Shown: in pieces, positions 8,473 to 17,384 of the stretch | Position numbering within the stretch: position 1 is the stretch's first letter | Layout of the letters: each line of letters begins with the position of its first letter | Assembly (NCBI GenBank): GCA_946184295.1 | Contig: CAMHEZ010000012.1 | Coordinates: 1 to 61,243, forward strand | Direction: 5' to 3' | Length of the DNA stretch: 61,243 nucleotides | DNA from: an uncultured Clostridia bacterium | GTDB lineage: Bacteria > Bacillota > Clostridia > Oscillospirales > Acutalibacteraceae | Program-made: the position numbers and the translations under genes | The notes under the pieces: model-generated | What the model saw: only the letters and a program-made list of their open reading frames with translations | Databases searched by the model: none | What the model was told of the DNA's origin: nothing

Positions 8473-8501
8473 TTGAAATTGGCGGCGAAAAATGGTATAG
8501 T
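8473..8501 (+). promoter_or_regulatory. promoter of the ACT-hom gene pair
   Basis: TTGAAA at 8473-8478 and TATAGT at 8496-8501 with a 17-base spacer, 45 bases before the ACT-domain gene. Confidence 0.75.
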
Positions 8502-8545
8502 GTTCATTGTCACGATACAACCGTACACAGGTGGTGGATTGCAGC

Positions 8546-8986
8546 ATGGCCGATGATTATTTTATTGTGAGGCGCGAGGCGCTTCCCGCCGTATTTCTCA
8601 AGGTGATCGAGGCCAAACGGCTGCTCGGCACCGGCGCGGCCAAATCGGCGGCGGAGGCGGCGCGCATGGCGGATATTTCCCGCGGCGCGTTCTATAAATA
8701 CAAGGATATGATTGCGCCATATGAGGAGGCCGGTGAATCACGCGTACTGACCATTCAGTCAGTGCTGGAGGACAGACCCGGCGTGCTGTCCTGCCTGATT
8801 ACATCATTTTCCGACGCGGGGGCGAATATCCTCACCGTCAATCAGAACATTCCCGCCGACGGCGCGGCCTATGTCACGGTGTCGGTGCGAACCGATAATA
8901 TGCAGATCGCCGTATCGGAGCTGTTTGACAGGCTGAAAACGCTGGACGGTGTGGTTTCGGTATCCGGCATCGGTTTAACTAAATAG
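8546..8986 (+). CDS. ACT domain protein (PheB/UPF0735 type)
   Basis: 146 residues. An N-terminal helical part of about 65 residues reads as a helix-turn-helix-like segment (AKSAAEAARMADISRGAFYKYK); a single ACT domain follows (LTIQSVLEDRPGVLSCLITSFSDAG). ACT domains bind amino acids. Members of this family frequently precede homoserine dehydrogenase in Clostridia, as here, and are presumed to sense pathway amino acids. ATG 8546 is preferred because of AGGTGGTGG upstream; a reading from 8507 begins too close to the promoter. Confidence 0.85.
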   Translation: MADDYFIVRREALPAVFLKVIEAKRLLGTGAAKSAAEAARMADISRGAFYKYKDMIAPYEEAGESRVLTIQSVLEDRPGVLSCLITSFSDAGANILTVNQNIPADGAAYVTVSVRTDNMQIAVSELFDRLKTLDGVVSVSGIGLTK

Positions 8987-9092
8987 GACAATCTGCTGCA
9001 TTTTGACGTTTGTCAGACTGACATTCGTCAGAGTGCCTTTATATAGATTTTTTATTTCATATTTTAATCAATTGGAAGGCGTGAGATTTGGT

Positions 9093-10331
9093 ATGGTAAA
9101 GATTGCAGTTTTGGGTCACGGCGTGGTAGGCTCCGGCGTGGTCGAGGTTCTCATGAAGAATCACGAGGGCATTGCCCGCAGAGCCAAGGAAGAAATCGAG
9201 GTCAAGTACATTCTCGATCTGCGCGATTTTCCCGATGTGCCCTATGCGGATTTGTTCGTCAAGGACTTTTCCGTCATTGAAAATGATCCCGAAGTGGAAA
9301 TTGTCGTAGAGTGCATGGGTGGCGTGAAGCCCGCGTTTGACTTCTGCATGCGCAGCCTGAAGGCGGGCAAGAGCGTGGCTACCTCCAACAAGGAGCTGGT
9401 CGCCGCCAAGGGGCAGGAGCTGCTCCAGACCGCGCAGGACAATAATCTGAATTTCCTTTTTGAAGCCAGTGTGGGCGGCGGCATTCCGATTCTTCGCCCC
9501 ATTTCCCAGTGCATGGCGGCCAACGAGATTTCTGCGGTGGCCGGCATTCTCAACGGCACCACCAACTTCATTCTCACCAAGATGATTACCGAGAATATGG
9601 CGTTTGACGAGGCACTGCGTCTGGCGCAGAATCTCGGTTATGCCGAGAAAAATCCGACCGCCGATGTGGACGGTCACGACGCCTGCCGCAAGATCTGTAT
9701 TCTCGCCTCGCTGGTTTCCGGCAGACATGTCTATCCTAAGGACGTGTATGTGGAGGGAATCCGCAACATCACGCTGGACGATGTGGCCTATGCCGAAAAG
9801 TTCGACGCGGCCATCAAGCTGATCGGCCTTTTCAAAGTGCAGGACGACGGCAGGCTTCAGATCAACGTCGCGCCCCGCATGGTGTCCAAGTCCTTCCCGC
9901 TTGCGGGCGTGAACGACGTGTTCAACGCTATCTGCGTGGTGGGTGACGCGACCGACGAAGTGATGTTCTACGGCAAGGGCGCGGGCAAGATGCCCACCGC
10001 CAGCGCGGTGGTGGCTGACGTCATCGACTGCGTCAAACACCGCAAGGCCCGCAAGTATCTGTATTGGGAGCCTGCCAAGAAGGGCATGATCGCCGATTAT
10101 CATGACGAGGTCTGCGCGATGTATCTGCGTCTCAACGGCAAGAGCAGCGACGAGATCATGACCGTTGCCAACGAGCTTTGCAGAGAGTGCATTTACACCG
10201 ACGGCGTGAATGAAAATGAAATTGCCATTATTACCGATATCGCCACCTATGCCGAGCAGGAGCAGGTGACCAAGAAGTTCCTCGCACGCGGCATCAATGT
10301 GGTCAGTGCGATGAGAACACTGAAAATGTAG
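9093..10331 (+). CDS. hom: homoserine dehydrogenase
   Basis: 412 residues. N-terminal NAD(P)-binding Rossmann motif (VLGHGVVGSGVVEVL); central catalytic/dimer part with ATSNKELVAAKG, GGGIPILR and LNGTTNFILTKM; C-terminal regulatory ACT-like region (about 345-412). It reduces aspartate semialdehyde to homoserine at the branch to threonine and methionine. The start is ATG 9093 after GGAAGGCGTGAG; the stretch between the ACT gene and here holds only a small TGTCA/TGACA hairpin. Cotranscription with the upstream ACT gene is likely. Confidence 0.96.
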   Translation: MVKIAVLGHGVVGSGVVEVLMKNHEGIARRAKEEIEVKYILDLRDFPDVPYADLFVKDFSVIENDPEVEIVVECMGGVKPAFDFCMRSLKAGKSVATSNKELVAAKGQELLQTAQDNNLNFLFEASVGGGIPILRPISQCMAANEISAVAGILNGTTNFILTKMITENMAFDEALRLAQNLGYAEKNPTADVDGHDACRKICILASLVSGRHVYPKDVYVEGIRNITLDDVAYAEKFDAAIKLIGLFKVQDDGRLQINVAPRMVSKSFPLAGVNDVFNAICVVGDATDEVMFYGKGAGKMPTASAVVADVIDCVKHRKARKYLYWEPAKKGMIADYHDEVCAMYLRLNGKSSDEIMTVANELCRECIYTDGVNENEIAIITDIATYAEQEQVTKKFLARGINVVSAMRTLKM

Positions 10332-10334
10332 GAT

Positions 10335-10530
10335 AAAGAAAGCGCAATTAAGCGAGCGTATGCGAGCGCGGGTTTCCAAAGGGACTGGTCCCTTTGGCAG
10401 GGGCGTAAGCTTTCGCAAGCGAAAGCTAGGGCACTCGCCACCACTGGGGAATGGGGCAAAGCCCCATGAGGGAGGCTTTAGCCGACCGAGCGCCACGCGC
10501 CCGGACCCAAAATGCAGTCAGGCGAATACC
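10335..10530 (+). repeat. modular hairpin repeat, copy A2
   Basis: AAAGAAAGCGCAATTAAGCG at the start, CAGGCGAATACC at the end. Stems: CCAAAGGGAC/GTCCCTTTGG, GCTTTCGCAAGCGAAAGC, TGGGGC-AAA-GCCCCA and GGCTTTAGCC. It fills the hom-thrB gap and runs to about 20 bases before the probable thrB start. Confidence 0.82.
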
Positions 10531-10550
10531 GCAAGAGAATCGGTGATGTT

Positions 10551-11447
10551 TTGAAACTGAAAATACCCGCCACCAGTGCGAATATCGGGTCAGGCTTTGA
10601 CGCGTTGGGCATTGCGCTGACCATGTATAACGAGGTGGCAATTGAAGAGAGCGACCGTCTGGAAATCCGGTCGCTCGACGGAGTGGCCGTGCCGGAAGGC
10701 GCAGACAATCTGATTTACCAATCGGCCTGCCGTTTGTATCAGGAATGCGGCAAGCCCTTGCCCAAGGGCTTCAAAATATCCCAGAGCAACGTCATTCCGA
10801 TGGCGCGGGGACTGGGCTCCAGCTCGGCCTGCGTGGCGGCGGGGCTGATGGGCGCCAATTATCTGCTGGGTAAACCGCTCCAACGCGAAGAATTGGTCAA
10901 CATCGCCTGTGCCATCGAGGGGCATCCCGACAATGTGACGCCCGCTTTGCTGGGCGGTCTGACGGCGGCAGCCGTGGAAAACGGCAGGGTCTATGCCGTG
11001 ACGCTGCACGTGGCGGACAAATTCCGCTTTGCCGCCTTTATCCCCGACTTTGAGCTGAAAACCTCGCTGGCCCGCAGCATTCTGCCGGCGACTGTGCCGC
11101 GTCAGGACGCGGTCTACAATCTGTCGCGTTCGGCGCTGATGGCGGGTTCGCTTGCGACGGGCCATGTGGACAATCTGCGGGTGGCGGTGCAGGACAAGCT
11201 GCACCAGCCGTACCGGCTGAGCCTGATTCCGGGCGCGGAGGAGATTTTCGACCTGTCATATGAATACGGCTCGTTTGCGACCTACATCAGCGGCGCGGGG
11301 CCGACGGTCATGTCGATCATCAGCCGCCGCCACGAGGAAGAGTTTGAGACGGAAATGACACAGCAGCTCGCGGCACGTGGCCTGTCGGGCTGGCGCGTGG
11401 TGATTCTCGATGTGGATTCCCGCGGGGCGCACAAGGTCAGTCATTAA
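10551..11447 (+). CDS. thrB: homoserine kinase
   Basis: 298 residues from TTG 10551 (MKLKIPATSANIGSGFDALG). GHMP kinase features: the SANIGSGFD start, the ATP-binding loop PMARGLGSSSACVAAG near residue 90, and a C-terminal GAGPTVMSI motif. It phosphorylates homoserine on the way to threonine. A longer in-frame reading from ATG 10512 adds 13 residues, but that ATG lies within repeat copy A2, so TTG 10551 with GGTGATG upstream is preferred. The stop codon TAA is formed by the first two bases of the next repeat copy. Confidence 0.94.
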   Translation: MKLKIPATSANIGSGFDALGIALTMYNEVAIEESDRLEIRSLDGVAVPEGADNLIYQSACRLYQECGKPLPKGFKISQSNVIPMARGLGSSSACVAAGLMGANYLLGKPLQREELVNIACAIEGHPDNVTPALLGGLTAAAVENGRVYAVTLHVADKFRFAAFIPDFELKTSLARSILPATVPRQDAVYNLSRSALMAGSLATGHVDNLRVAVQDKLHQPYRLSLIPGAEEIFDLSYEYGSFATYISGAGPTVMSIISRRHEEEFETEMTQQLAARGLSGWRVVILDVDSRGAHKVSH

Positions 11448-11622
11448 GCGAAGCGCAATTAGCCGCGAACGCGGCGCGGGGTCCAGGGGGCGAGCTCCAC
11501 GCTTTCGCTAGCGAAAGCTGGTCAAGGGCAGCGCCCTTGCGGGGCGTGGGGCAGAGCCCCACGAGCAGGCGCAGCCTGCGAGCAAGACGCGCTGAGATCA
11601 GCAACAAGCCAAGGCGAATCCC
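11446..11622 (+). repeat. modular hairpin repeat, copy A3
   Basis: AAGCGAAGCGCAATTAG start and AAGGCGAATCC end. Stems: GCTTTCGCTAGCGAAAGC, AAGGGC-AGC-GCCCTT, TGGGGC-AGA-GCCCCA and GCAGGC-GCA-GCCTGC. Its first two bases complete the thrB stop codon. Confidence 0.83.
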
Positions 11623-11705
11623 GCAAAGGCTTTTGATTCACACGACTGATACAACGGTCATATGATGAGAATATAAGTAAAAAAACATTCGGAGGTATTG
11701 AACAG

Positions 11706-12911
11706 ATGGGTTTGATCGTTCAGAAATTCGGCGGCACGTCCGTCGCCGATGCCGAGCGCGTGATGAATGTCGCTCGTATCGTTACAGACACCTACAAACA
11801 GGGCAATAAAGTAGTGGTTGTGGTTTCCGCGCAGGGCGACACGACCGATGACCTGATTGAAAAGGCAAAGGAAATCAATCCGAGCGGCTCCAAGCGTGAG
11901 CTGGATATGCTCATGACGGCCGGCGAACAGATTTCCATCTCGCTGCTGGCGATGGCGATTCAGAAGCTGGGTTTCCCGGTGATTTCGCTGCTCGGCTGGC
12001 AGGCGGGCTTCGTGACCAGCTCGGTCTATGGCAGCGCGCGTATCAGAAGAATTGAGACGGAGAGACTGGAAAACGAGCTGGACCAGAATAAGATTGTGGT
12101 TGTCGCGGGTTTCCAGGGTCTCAACAAGTACGACGACATGACTACCCTCGGCCGAGGCGGCAGCGATACCAGCGCGGTGGCCATTGCTGCGGCGCTCCAT
12201 GCCGACCGGTGCCAGATCTTCACCGACGTGGAAGGCGTTTATACCGCCGACCCGCGCAAGATTGAAAATGCCGTCAAGCTCAAGGAGATCACCTATGACG
12301 AAATGCTCGAGCTTGCCACGCTCGGCGCACAGGTTTTGAACAACCGTTCGGTCGAAATGGCCAAGAAGTACAACGTAGAACTCGAGGTGCTTTCTTCACT
12401 CGTCAGAAAGCCCGGAACCATTGTGAAGGAGAATGCAAAGATGGAAAAAATGCTTATCAGCGGCGTCGCCAAGGACACACAGGTTGCCAGAATTTCGCTT
12501 ATCGGTCTGCCGGACGAACCCGGTATTGCCTTCCAGGCATTCAGCCGCCTGGCCGCCAAGAATATCAACGTCGATATCATTCTCCAGTCCATCGGCCGCG
12601 ACGGCACCAAGGACATCAGCTTCACCGTGGCTAAGGACAACGGCGAAGAGGCCGTTGCCATCATGAAGGAGTTCGTCGAGAGTTGCGGCGGCAAGGACGC
12701 GCTCATGGATACCGAGGTCGCCAAAGTCTCCATCGTCGGCGCGGGTATGGAAACCCACGCGGGCGTTGCGGCCAAGATGTTCGAGGCGCTCTATGGCGCT
12801 CACATCAATATCCGCATGATCTCCACCAGCGAAATCAAGATTTCCGTTCTCATCAACGCTGAGGACGCTGACAAGGCCGTTGCCGCCATTCACGCCAAGT
12901 TCATCGGCTAA
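11706..12911 (+). CDS. lysC: aspartate kinase
   Basis: 401 residues. Amino-acid kinase domain with VQKFGGTSVAD at the start, the FQGLN segment, and the GRGGSDTSAVAIAAAL nucleotide/aspartate motif near residue 150; then two ACT domains (about 265-400) that mediate feedback control by lysine and/or threonine. It catalyses the first step of the aspartate family pathway. GGAGGTATTGAACAG precedes the ATG. It follows hom and thrB but is set off by repeat copy A3. Confidence 0.96.
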   Translation: MGLIVQKFGGTSVADAERVMNVARIVTDTYKQGNKVVVVVSAQGDTTDDLIEKAKEINPSGSKRELDMLMTAGEQISISLLAMAIQKLGFPVISLLGWQAGFVTSSVYGSARIRRIETERLENELDQNKIVVVAGFQGLNKYDDMTTLGRGGSDTSAVAIAAALHADRCQIFTDVEGVYTADPRKIENAVKLKEITYDEMLELATLGAQVLNNRSVEMAKKYNVELEVLSSLVRKPGTIVKENAKMEKMLISGVAKDTQVARISLIGLPDEPGIAFQAFSRLAAKNINVDIILQSIGRDGTKDISFTVAKDNGEEAVAIMKEFVESCGGKDALMDTEVAKVSIVGAGMETHAGVAAKMFEALYGAHINIRMISTSEIKISVLINAEDADKAVAAIHAKFIG

Positions 12912-12938
12912 GGTAACAGGCTCTTATTAAACCAAATC

Positions 12939-12990
12939 GGCGCACACGATGTTTCCTGCTGTCAGGGCCCATTGTGTGCGCCTTTTGTTT
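12939..12990 (+). terminator. intrinsic terminator after aspartate kinase
   Basis: GGCGCACAC / GTGTGCGCC stem followed by TTTTGTTTT. Confidence 0.85.
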
Positions 12991-13038
12991 TGCTGCTTGA
13001 TGAATGGATTACAAATATTTACATGATTGTGATAACGG

Positions 13039-13067
13039 TTGCATTACTTTAATTTGTATGATATGAT
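13039..13067 (+). promoter_or_regulatory. promoter of the lipoprotein gene
   Basis: TTGCAT at 13039-13044 and TATGAT at 13062-13067, spacer 17, ending 25 bases before the start codon. Confidence 0.7.
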
Positions 13068-13092
13068 GAACGAAAAAACGGGAGGTCTTGTG

Positions 13093-13749
13093 ATGAGGAA
13101 TATCATGATAAAGATCGGCGCATTGTGTCTGGCGCTGGCGCTGACGGGCTGTGCGGCAGCCTGCTCCGAAACCGGCAAGCAGGACGCGGTTGTGACGCGC
13201 TCTGACAGTGAGGTTGACGAAGCGCCTTTTGTACGCGGCGTGTGGGCGGCTGATGACGGTCAGCAGCGAACGGGTTACTATCTTTTCACAGACGGTCACA
13301 GCGGGGCTTATCTGGATACCGAGCGTGCCATCGGCGTGGGCTTTGATGTGGATATGGTGAACGGTGAAAGAGTCGATTTCCACATGGGCGCGGCAGATGT
13401 GAATGATTATGCCGCGCTGAAGGTGAGCGGCGAGGGGCAGCGGACATTGACATGGGAATATGATAAGCGCGTAGAGAACCTGACGCTGCTGCCCGACGCC
13501 AATCCCGATGACTTCACCTTTTACGCGGCGGCAGACCTGGGCGAGGCGGCGCTGGCGGATTACGCGGACAAGAACGGCTCTCAGCCGGAATATGTCGGCT
13601 ATGTCGTGCAAGTGGACGGCACAGTGGACATTCAGCTTTACGATGAAGTGGACGGTCATAACTCCACGGCGGCCTATTATCAGATCGACAGTCTCACGGG
13701 CAAGGGGCAGAATGTCACCTCGGGAGAGGCAGTGGACTTTTCCCGATAA
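13093..13749 (+). CDS. lipoprotein of unknown function
   Basis: 218 residues. A type II signal peptide with lipobox LTGC (acylated Cys near residue 19) is followed by an acidic, secreted domain with no motif that I recognise. Repeated Tyr/Asp-rich beta-like segments (for example RTGYYLFTDGHSGAY) suggest a small beta-rich domain. ATG 13093 follows GGGAGGTCTTGTG; an earlier in-frame ATG at 13039 lies inside the promoter. Monocistronic by its own promoter. No function assigned. Confidence 0.8.
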   Translation: MRNIMIKIGALCLALALTGCAAACSETGKQDAVVTRSDSEVDEAPFVRGVWAADDGQQRTGYYLFTDGHSGAYLDTERAIGVGFDVDMVNGERVDFHMGAADVNDYAALKVSGEGQRTLTWEYDKRVENLTLLPDANPDDFTFYAAADLGEAALADYADKNGSQPEYVGYVVQVDGTVDIQLYDEVDGHNSTAAYYQIDSLTGKGQNVTSGEAVDFSR

Positions 13750-13762
13750 GGGGAGAAGAAAA

Positions 13763-13804
13763 GAATAATGAATAATGAATAATGAATAAAGAATAATGAA
13801 TAAG
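13763..13804 (+). repeat. heptamer tandem repeat GAATAAT x6
   Basis: Six 7-base units (GAATAAT x3, GAATAAA, GAATAAT, GAATAAG). The last unit merges into the start of repeat copy A4. Confidence 0.85.
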
Positions 13805-14005
13805 CGAAGCGCAATTAAGCGACAGCTATGCTTGCATAGCGGGAGCGCGGGGTTCCAAAGGGACTGGTCCCTTTGGCGGGGACGGGGGCAGCGCCCCAGC
13901 AGGGCGTAAGCTTTCGCTAGCGAAAGCTAGGACACTCGTCCCACTAGGCAAGCGGAGCTTGCCGAGCAAGACGCGCCAAGATGAGGAACAGGGTCGGGCG
14001 AATCC
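13802..14005 (+). repeat. modular hairpin repeat, copy A4 (longest)
   Basis: AAGCGAAGCGCAATTAAGCG start and GTCGGGCGAATCC end. Stems: CTATGCTTGCATAG, CCAAAGGGAC/GTCCCTTTGG, GGGGC-AGC-GCCCC, GCTTTCGCTAGCGAAAGC and GGCAAGC-GGA-GCTTGCC. It carries every module seen in the family. Confidence 0.85.
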
Positions 14006-14031
14006 AACAAAGCGAACGATTGACAAAAAAA

Positions 14032-14065
14032 CCGGTGGCACTTTCCGCCGGTTTTTTTGTTGGCT
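14032..14065 (+). terminator. symmetric intrinsic terminator
   Basis: AAAAAAACCGGTGG pairs with CCGCCGGTTTTTTT. A-rich and T-rich arms make it usable on either strand. Confidence 0.8.
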
Positions 14066-14579
14066 GTCAGAATCATGACAGCACTGTAACTTTTTTGAGG
14101 AACGCACCGCTCGTTAATGATTTGTCAAATCGGAATATCGCACAATTGCAGAGATGCCAAGTTGTGCAACTGCCACAATTCAGCCTTTTTGAGTGAAAAA
14201 AATAAGGCGGCGGCCTTGTCATTTCCGTATTTTTTCCGTTTTTTGGGGCAAAATTTTATTTGGAAGATTCGCACATTTCATGCGGAAATTGACAAGGAAT
14301 ACTTGATAAATCTGACAAAGACGGTTCCACAAAGTATCGTAATTGAAATAAAATATGTATAAAACGCGAGATTTACAGAATGTCATAATGGTAACAAAAA
14401 AATGACAAAGTGATTTCGGCGTATTGCCCAAAAAAAGCGATTTCACGCTTTATTGCGATAAAATCCGGACGGGCTGTTTCTTGTTATTTTTACCATGAAA
14501 AAACGGGAAGCCTTGGCTATTTTGTCGTTAAATTTTTGTCGCGCTGTCATTTTGCACAAAAGTTTTCATTTTTTTCGCC
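14066..14579. other. AT-rich intergenic stretch without a recognisable gene
   Basis: About 510 bases between the terminator and the yabE-like promoter. Several short stem-loops are present (CTGTCA..TGACAG near 14065-14084; AAAGCG..CGCTTT near 14435-14452) and many T runs. No open frame has both a ribosome site and family similarity. Base composition is much lower in GC than in the flanking genes. Confidence 0.6.
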
Positions 14580-14608
14580 TTGACAAGAGGATTTGATGAG
14601 ATTATAAT
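14580..14608 (+). promoter_or_regulatory. consensus sigma-A promoter of the YabE-like gene
   Basis: TTGACA at 14580-14585 and TATAAT at 14603-14608 with a 17-base spacer: a perfect consensus. The resulting leader of about 145 bases can form GGUUCAU/AUGAGCC and GUCCC/GGGAC hairpins. Confidence 0.9.
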
Positions 14609-14759
14609 AGCCACATCGTTTGAACGACAGATTCAAGCGGCCGGAAAACAAGACTTCATTGCAGCGGGTTCATCTTATGAGCCTCAGCCGTGAAGGTTGA
14701 GTCGAACGGTAACAGAGAGTCCCCCATGTTTCAGGGACAGAAAGTTGAGGAAAGGATTT

Positions 14760-15818
14760 ATGAGCAAGACAGCAGATTTCATTAAGAGCCGCAAGGGTGC
14801 TTCGATTCTCCTTGCTTCCGCTACTTTGGTCAGCTCGATTTTCATCTCATCGAATCTTTCAGCAGTAAAAGTCATCGACGGCGACAAGGCCAGAACCGTG
14901 GTTTCCACCAAGTCCGCCACACCGGTACAGATTATCAATCAGGCGGGCTTCGCACTCTCGGGCAACGACGCTTATTCCATCAGCAGCATTGACACCGTCA
15001 AGGCAATCAAGATTTTCCATACTTTTGATTTCACCGTCGTGGACGGCGGCGAGAAGAAGACCGTCTCCGCTGTGGACGGCACTGTCGGCGAGGCACTGAC
15101 CAATGCCGGTGTGGAGCTTCCCGATGACGATGACGTCATCAGCGTCAGCTTGGACGCCGAGGTCGAGGAAGATATGACGGTCAAGATCGACCGTGTGAAG
15201 TACATCACCGACAAGACCACCAAAACCGTCAAATATAAGACCGTGACCAAGAACGACAGCACGCTCGCCAGCGGCAAGACCAAGGTTTCCGTGCAGGGTG
15301 TGAACGGTTCCAAGGAAGTCACGACGGTCAAGAAGTACGTCAACGGCAAGCTGGTTGATACCAAGAAGACCGAGAAGGTCACCAAGAAGGCTGTGGACGA
15401 GGTCGTGCTCAAGGGCACCAAGCAGGCGAAGAAGACCACTTCCAGCAAGTCCAACAGCTCCAGCAAGGCCACTGTTGACAGTTCCAGCAAGACCATTACC
15501 GTCAACGGCAAGACCATCAGCTACAAGAAAGTGCTGACCGGTTCCGGCACGGCTTACACCGCACCCGCCGGCGCCAAGACCTCTACCGGCAAGGTTGCCA
15601 GAGAAGGTCTGGTTGCGGTCAACCCCAATATCATTCCCTACGGCACCAAGCTTTACATCACCACCACCGACGGTTCCTGGACCTACGGCTATGCCGTGGC
15701 CGCCGATACGGGCGGAGCGCTGAGAAGCGGTTCCGCGCTGGTTGACCTTTACTACAGCTCCGAGAGCAAGTGCCGCCAGTTCGGCAGACGCCAGGTCAAG
15801 GTGTATATCCTCGGCTAA
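14760..15818 (+). CDS. YabE-like surface protein: DUF348, G5 and 3D domains
   Basis: 352 residues. An N-terminal basic stretch and a hydrophobic signal/anchor helix (residues 15-35) are followed by one or two DUF348 (ubiquitin-like) modules (about 35-145), a G5 domain (about 150-220), a Lys/Ser-rich linker, and a C-terminal 3D (MltA-like) domain, GTAYTAPAGAKTSTGKVAREGLVAVNP...YAVAADTGG, with three conserved aspartates (two in AADTGG and VDLYY). The layout matches B. subtilis YabE/Rpf2-type cell-wall hydrolases. It probably cuts peptidoglycan outside the membrane. ATG 14760 follows GAGGAAAGGA. Single-gene transcript with its own promoter and terminator. Confidence 0.88.
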   Translation: MSKTADFIKSRKGASILLASATLVSSIFISSNLSAVKVIDGDKARTVVSTKSATPVQIINQAGFALSGNDAYSISSIDTVKAIKIFHTFDFTVVDGGEKKTVSAVDGTVGEALTNAGVELPDDDDVISVSLDAEVEEDMTVKIDRVKYITDKTTKTVKYKTVTKNDSTLASGKTKVSVQGVNGSKEVTTVKKYVNGKLVDTKKTEKVTKKAVDEVVLKGTKQAKKTTSSKSNSSSKATVDSSSKTITVNGKTISYKKVLTGSGTAYTAPAGAKTSTGKVAREGLVAVNPNIIPYGTKLYITTTDGSWTYGYAVAADTGGALRSGSALVDLYYSSESKCRQFGRRQVKVYILG

Positions 15819-15878
15819 GCGCCGGTATAGGGGAATACCATATCGATTGCTGAAAGAATCCGAAACAAAGAAAAACAG

Positions 15879-15926
15879 AACCGCCGCTTCGCACTGTTAT
15901 AGCACAGTGGGAGGCGGCGGTTTTTG
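15879..15926 (+). terminator. intrinsic terminator after the YabE-like gene
   Basis: AACCGCCGC...CACTG pairs with CAGTG...GCGGCGGTT, then TTTTTG. Confidence 0.82.
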
Positions 15927-15942
15927 ATGGGTTCTTCTATCG

Positions 15943-16089
15943 GGATTCGCCCGACCCTGTTCCTTTGTACGGGCGCGTCTTGCTCGTTCGGCTGTGCCTC
16001 ACTGCTGGGGCGAGTGCCCTAGCTTTCGCTAGCGAAAGCGTGTGCCCGCACCCCCTGAACTCCCGCGCTTCGCTTAATTATTTTTCAAA
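15943..16089 (-). repeat. modular hairpin repeat, copy B3
   Basis: Minus-oriented. GGATTCGCCCGACCCTGTTC start; GCTTAATTATTTTTCAAAA end. Contains GCTTTCGCTAGCGAAAGC; the GC-rich middle hairpins are partly lost. It is followed directly by AAAATTGATTTCCCTG (16087-16102), an outer motif shared with copies A9 and B4. Confidence 0.78.
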
Positions 16090-16102
16090 ATTGATTTCCC
16101 TG

Positions 16103-16132
16103 TTGACAAGCGCGGTCATAAACTGCTATAAT
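16103..16132 (+). promoter_or_regulatory. promoter of the yicC-priA operon
   Basis: TTGACA at 16103-16108 and TATAAT at 16127-16132, spacer 18. It starts at the outer edge of repeat copy B3. Confidence 0.85.
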
Positions 16133-16207
16133 GTAATTTACATAAGTGTGTTGATATTTGGCATTGCTCATATATCAATGTGAGATCGTCATGAAAGGGC
16201 GAAGCGT

Positions 16208-17086
16208 ATGGTAAGAAGCATGACGGGATACGGTCACGCGCAGCGCACTGTGCATGGCCGGGACATTACCGTTGAGATCAAGTCGGTCAATCATAAATAC
16301 TTCGATTTTTCCGCACGCACGACCCGCGGCTATTCTTTCCTTGAGGATAAAATCAGAAATCTTGTCAAGGAGCAGCTGGCACGCGGCAAGATTGACGTGT
16401 ATGTTACGGTGCTGGAGGTAGATGAAACGGCGGCGGAGGTCATTCTCAATGAATCGCTGGCGGCGGGATATGTGAAGGCGCTGCGCGAGCTGAGTGAGAA
16501 ATGCGGACTGGCCGATGATATTTCGGTTGCAACCGTGGCGCGGTACGCCGATATTTTCACCGTCAAGCGCGCCGAGAAGAATGAGGACGAAATCTGGGAG
16601 GATATCAGTCCGATTCTCGATGAGGCAGTGGCGATGTTTCTCGCGATGCGCGAGGCGGAGGGCGCCAAACTCCGCGAGGACGTGCTGGGGCGTATGAATA
16701 CCATTCTGACGCTGGTGGGCAGAATCGAGGCGCTTTCGCCGCAGACGCTGGCGGATTACACCGTCAGGCTCCGCGCCAGAATCGAAGAGCTCAAGGGCGA
16801 TACCGCCATTGACGAGCAGCGGCTGCTGACCGAGATCGCTATTTTTGCCGACCGCATTGCCGTGGACGAGGAAACGGTCCGCCTGCGCAGCCATTTCGAC
16901 CAGATGAGGGCGATGCTGGATTCCGGCGACGCGGTGGGACGCAAGCTGGATTTCATGGTGCAGGAGATGAACCGTGAGGCCAATACCATCGGTTCCAAGG
17001 CGCAGAACTCGGAGATTGCCCACATGGTGGTGGATATCAAGGCAGAAATCGAAAAAATCCGCGAACAGATTCAAAACATAGAATAA
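16208..17086 (+). CDS. yicC: YicC-family endoribonuclease
   Basis: 292 residues, normal for the family. Starts [13 protein letters not shown] with the family hallmark SMTGYG, followed by [14 protein letters not shown]; the C-terminal DUF1732 part ends in [20 protein letters not shown]. YicC proteins are Mn-dependent endoribonucleases linked to RNA turnover. First gene of a run with remA, gmk and rpoZ, the standard order in Firmicutes. Confidence 0.95.
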   Translation: MVRSMTGYGHAQRTVHGRDITVEIKSVNHKYFDFSARTTRGYSFLEDKIRNLVKEQLARGKIDVYVTVLEVDETAAEVILNESLAAGYVKALRELSEKCGLADDISVATVARYADIFTVKRAEKNEDEIWEDISPILDEAVAMFLAMREAEGAKLREDVLGRMNTILTLVGRIEALSPQTLADYTVRLRARIEELKGDTAIDEQRLLTEIAIFADRIAVDEETVRLRSHFDQMRAMLDSGDAVGRKLDFMVQEMNREANTIGSKAQNSEIAHMVVDIKAEIEKIREQIQNIE

Positions 17087-17102
17087 ATCGGAGAGAGGCC
17101 GT

Positions 17103-17384
17103 ATGAAACTCATCAACATAGGCTACGGCAATATGGTGGCCGTCAGTCATATCATTGCGATTGTCAGTCCGGACTCCGCGCCCATCAAACGCATGGTGCA
17201 GGACGCGAAGGAACGCGGCAGCGCGATTGACGCAACCTTCGGACGGCGTACCAAGGCAGTGATTATTACCGACAGCGATCATGTGATTCTGTCGGCGATA
17301 CAGCCCCGGCATATCGCGGGCAGGCTGGAAAATCGCGAGGATAACAGCTCCGATGAAAGTGAGGTTACCGAAGAAAATGAATGA
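17103..17384 (+). CDS. remA: RemA-like regulator (DUF370)
   Basis: 93 residues. Begins [27 protein letters not shown], the DUF370 pattern, with the [20 protein letters not shown] segment. In Bacillus RemA is a DNA-binding activator of matrix genes that forms a ring; in Clostridia it sits, as here, between yicC and gmk and its role is less known. Its stop codon overlaps the probable gmk start by 8 bases, implying translational coupling. Confidence 0.93.
   Translation: MKLINIGYGNMVAVSHIIAIVSPDSAPIKRMVQDAKERGSAIDATFGRRTKAVIITDSDHVILSAIQPRHIAGRLENREDNSSDESEVTEENE

Noticed and set aside
9057..10496. A 479-codon antisense frame over hom
   Set aside because: Shadow of the homoserine dehydrogenase gene, running into a repeat copy.
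10360..10554. Small frames inside the modular repeats (for example in copies A2 and A5)
   Set aside because: Their product would be the translation of hairpin blocks; the same blocks are read in different frames in other copies.
14615..14760. Cyclic di-AMP riboswitch upstream of the YabE-like gene
   Set aside because: Only short matches to the consensus; the required pairing order could not be drawn, so only an unassigned leader is noted.
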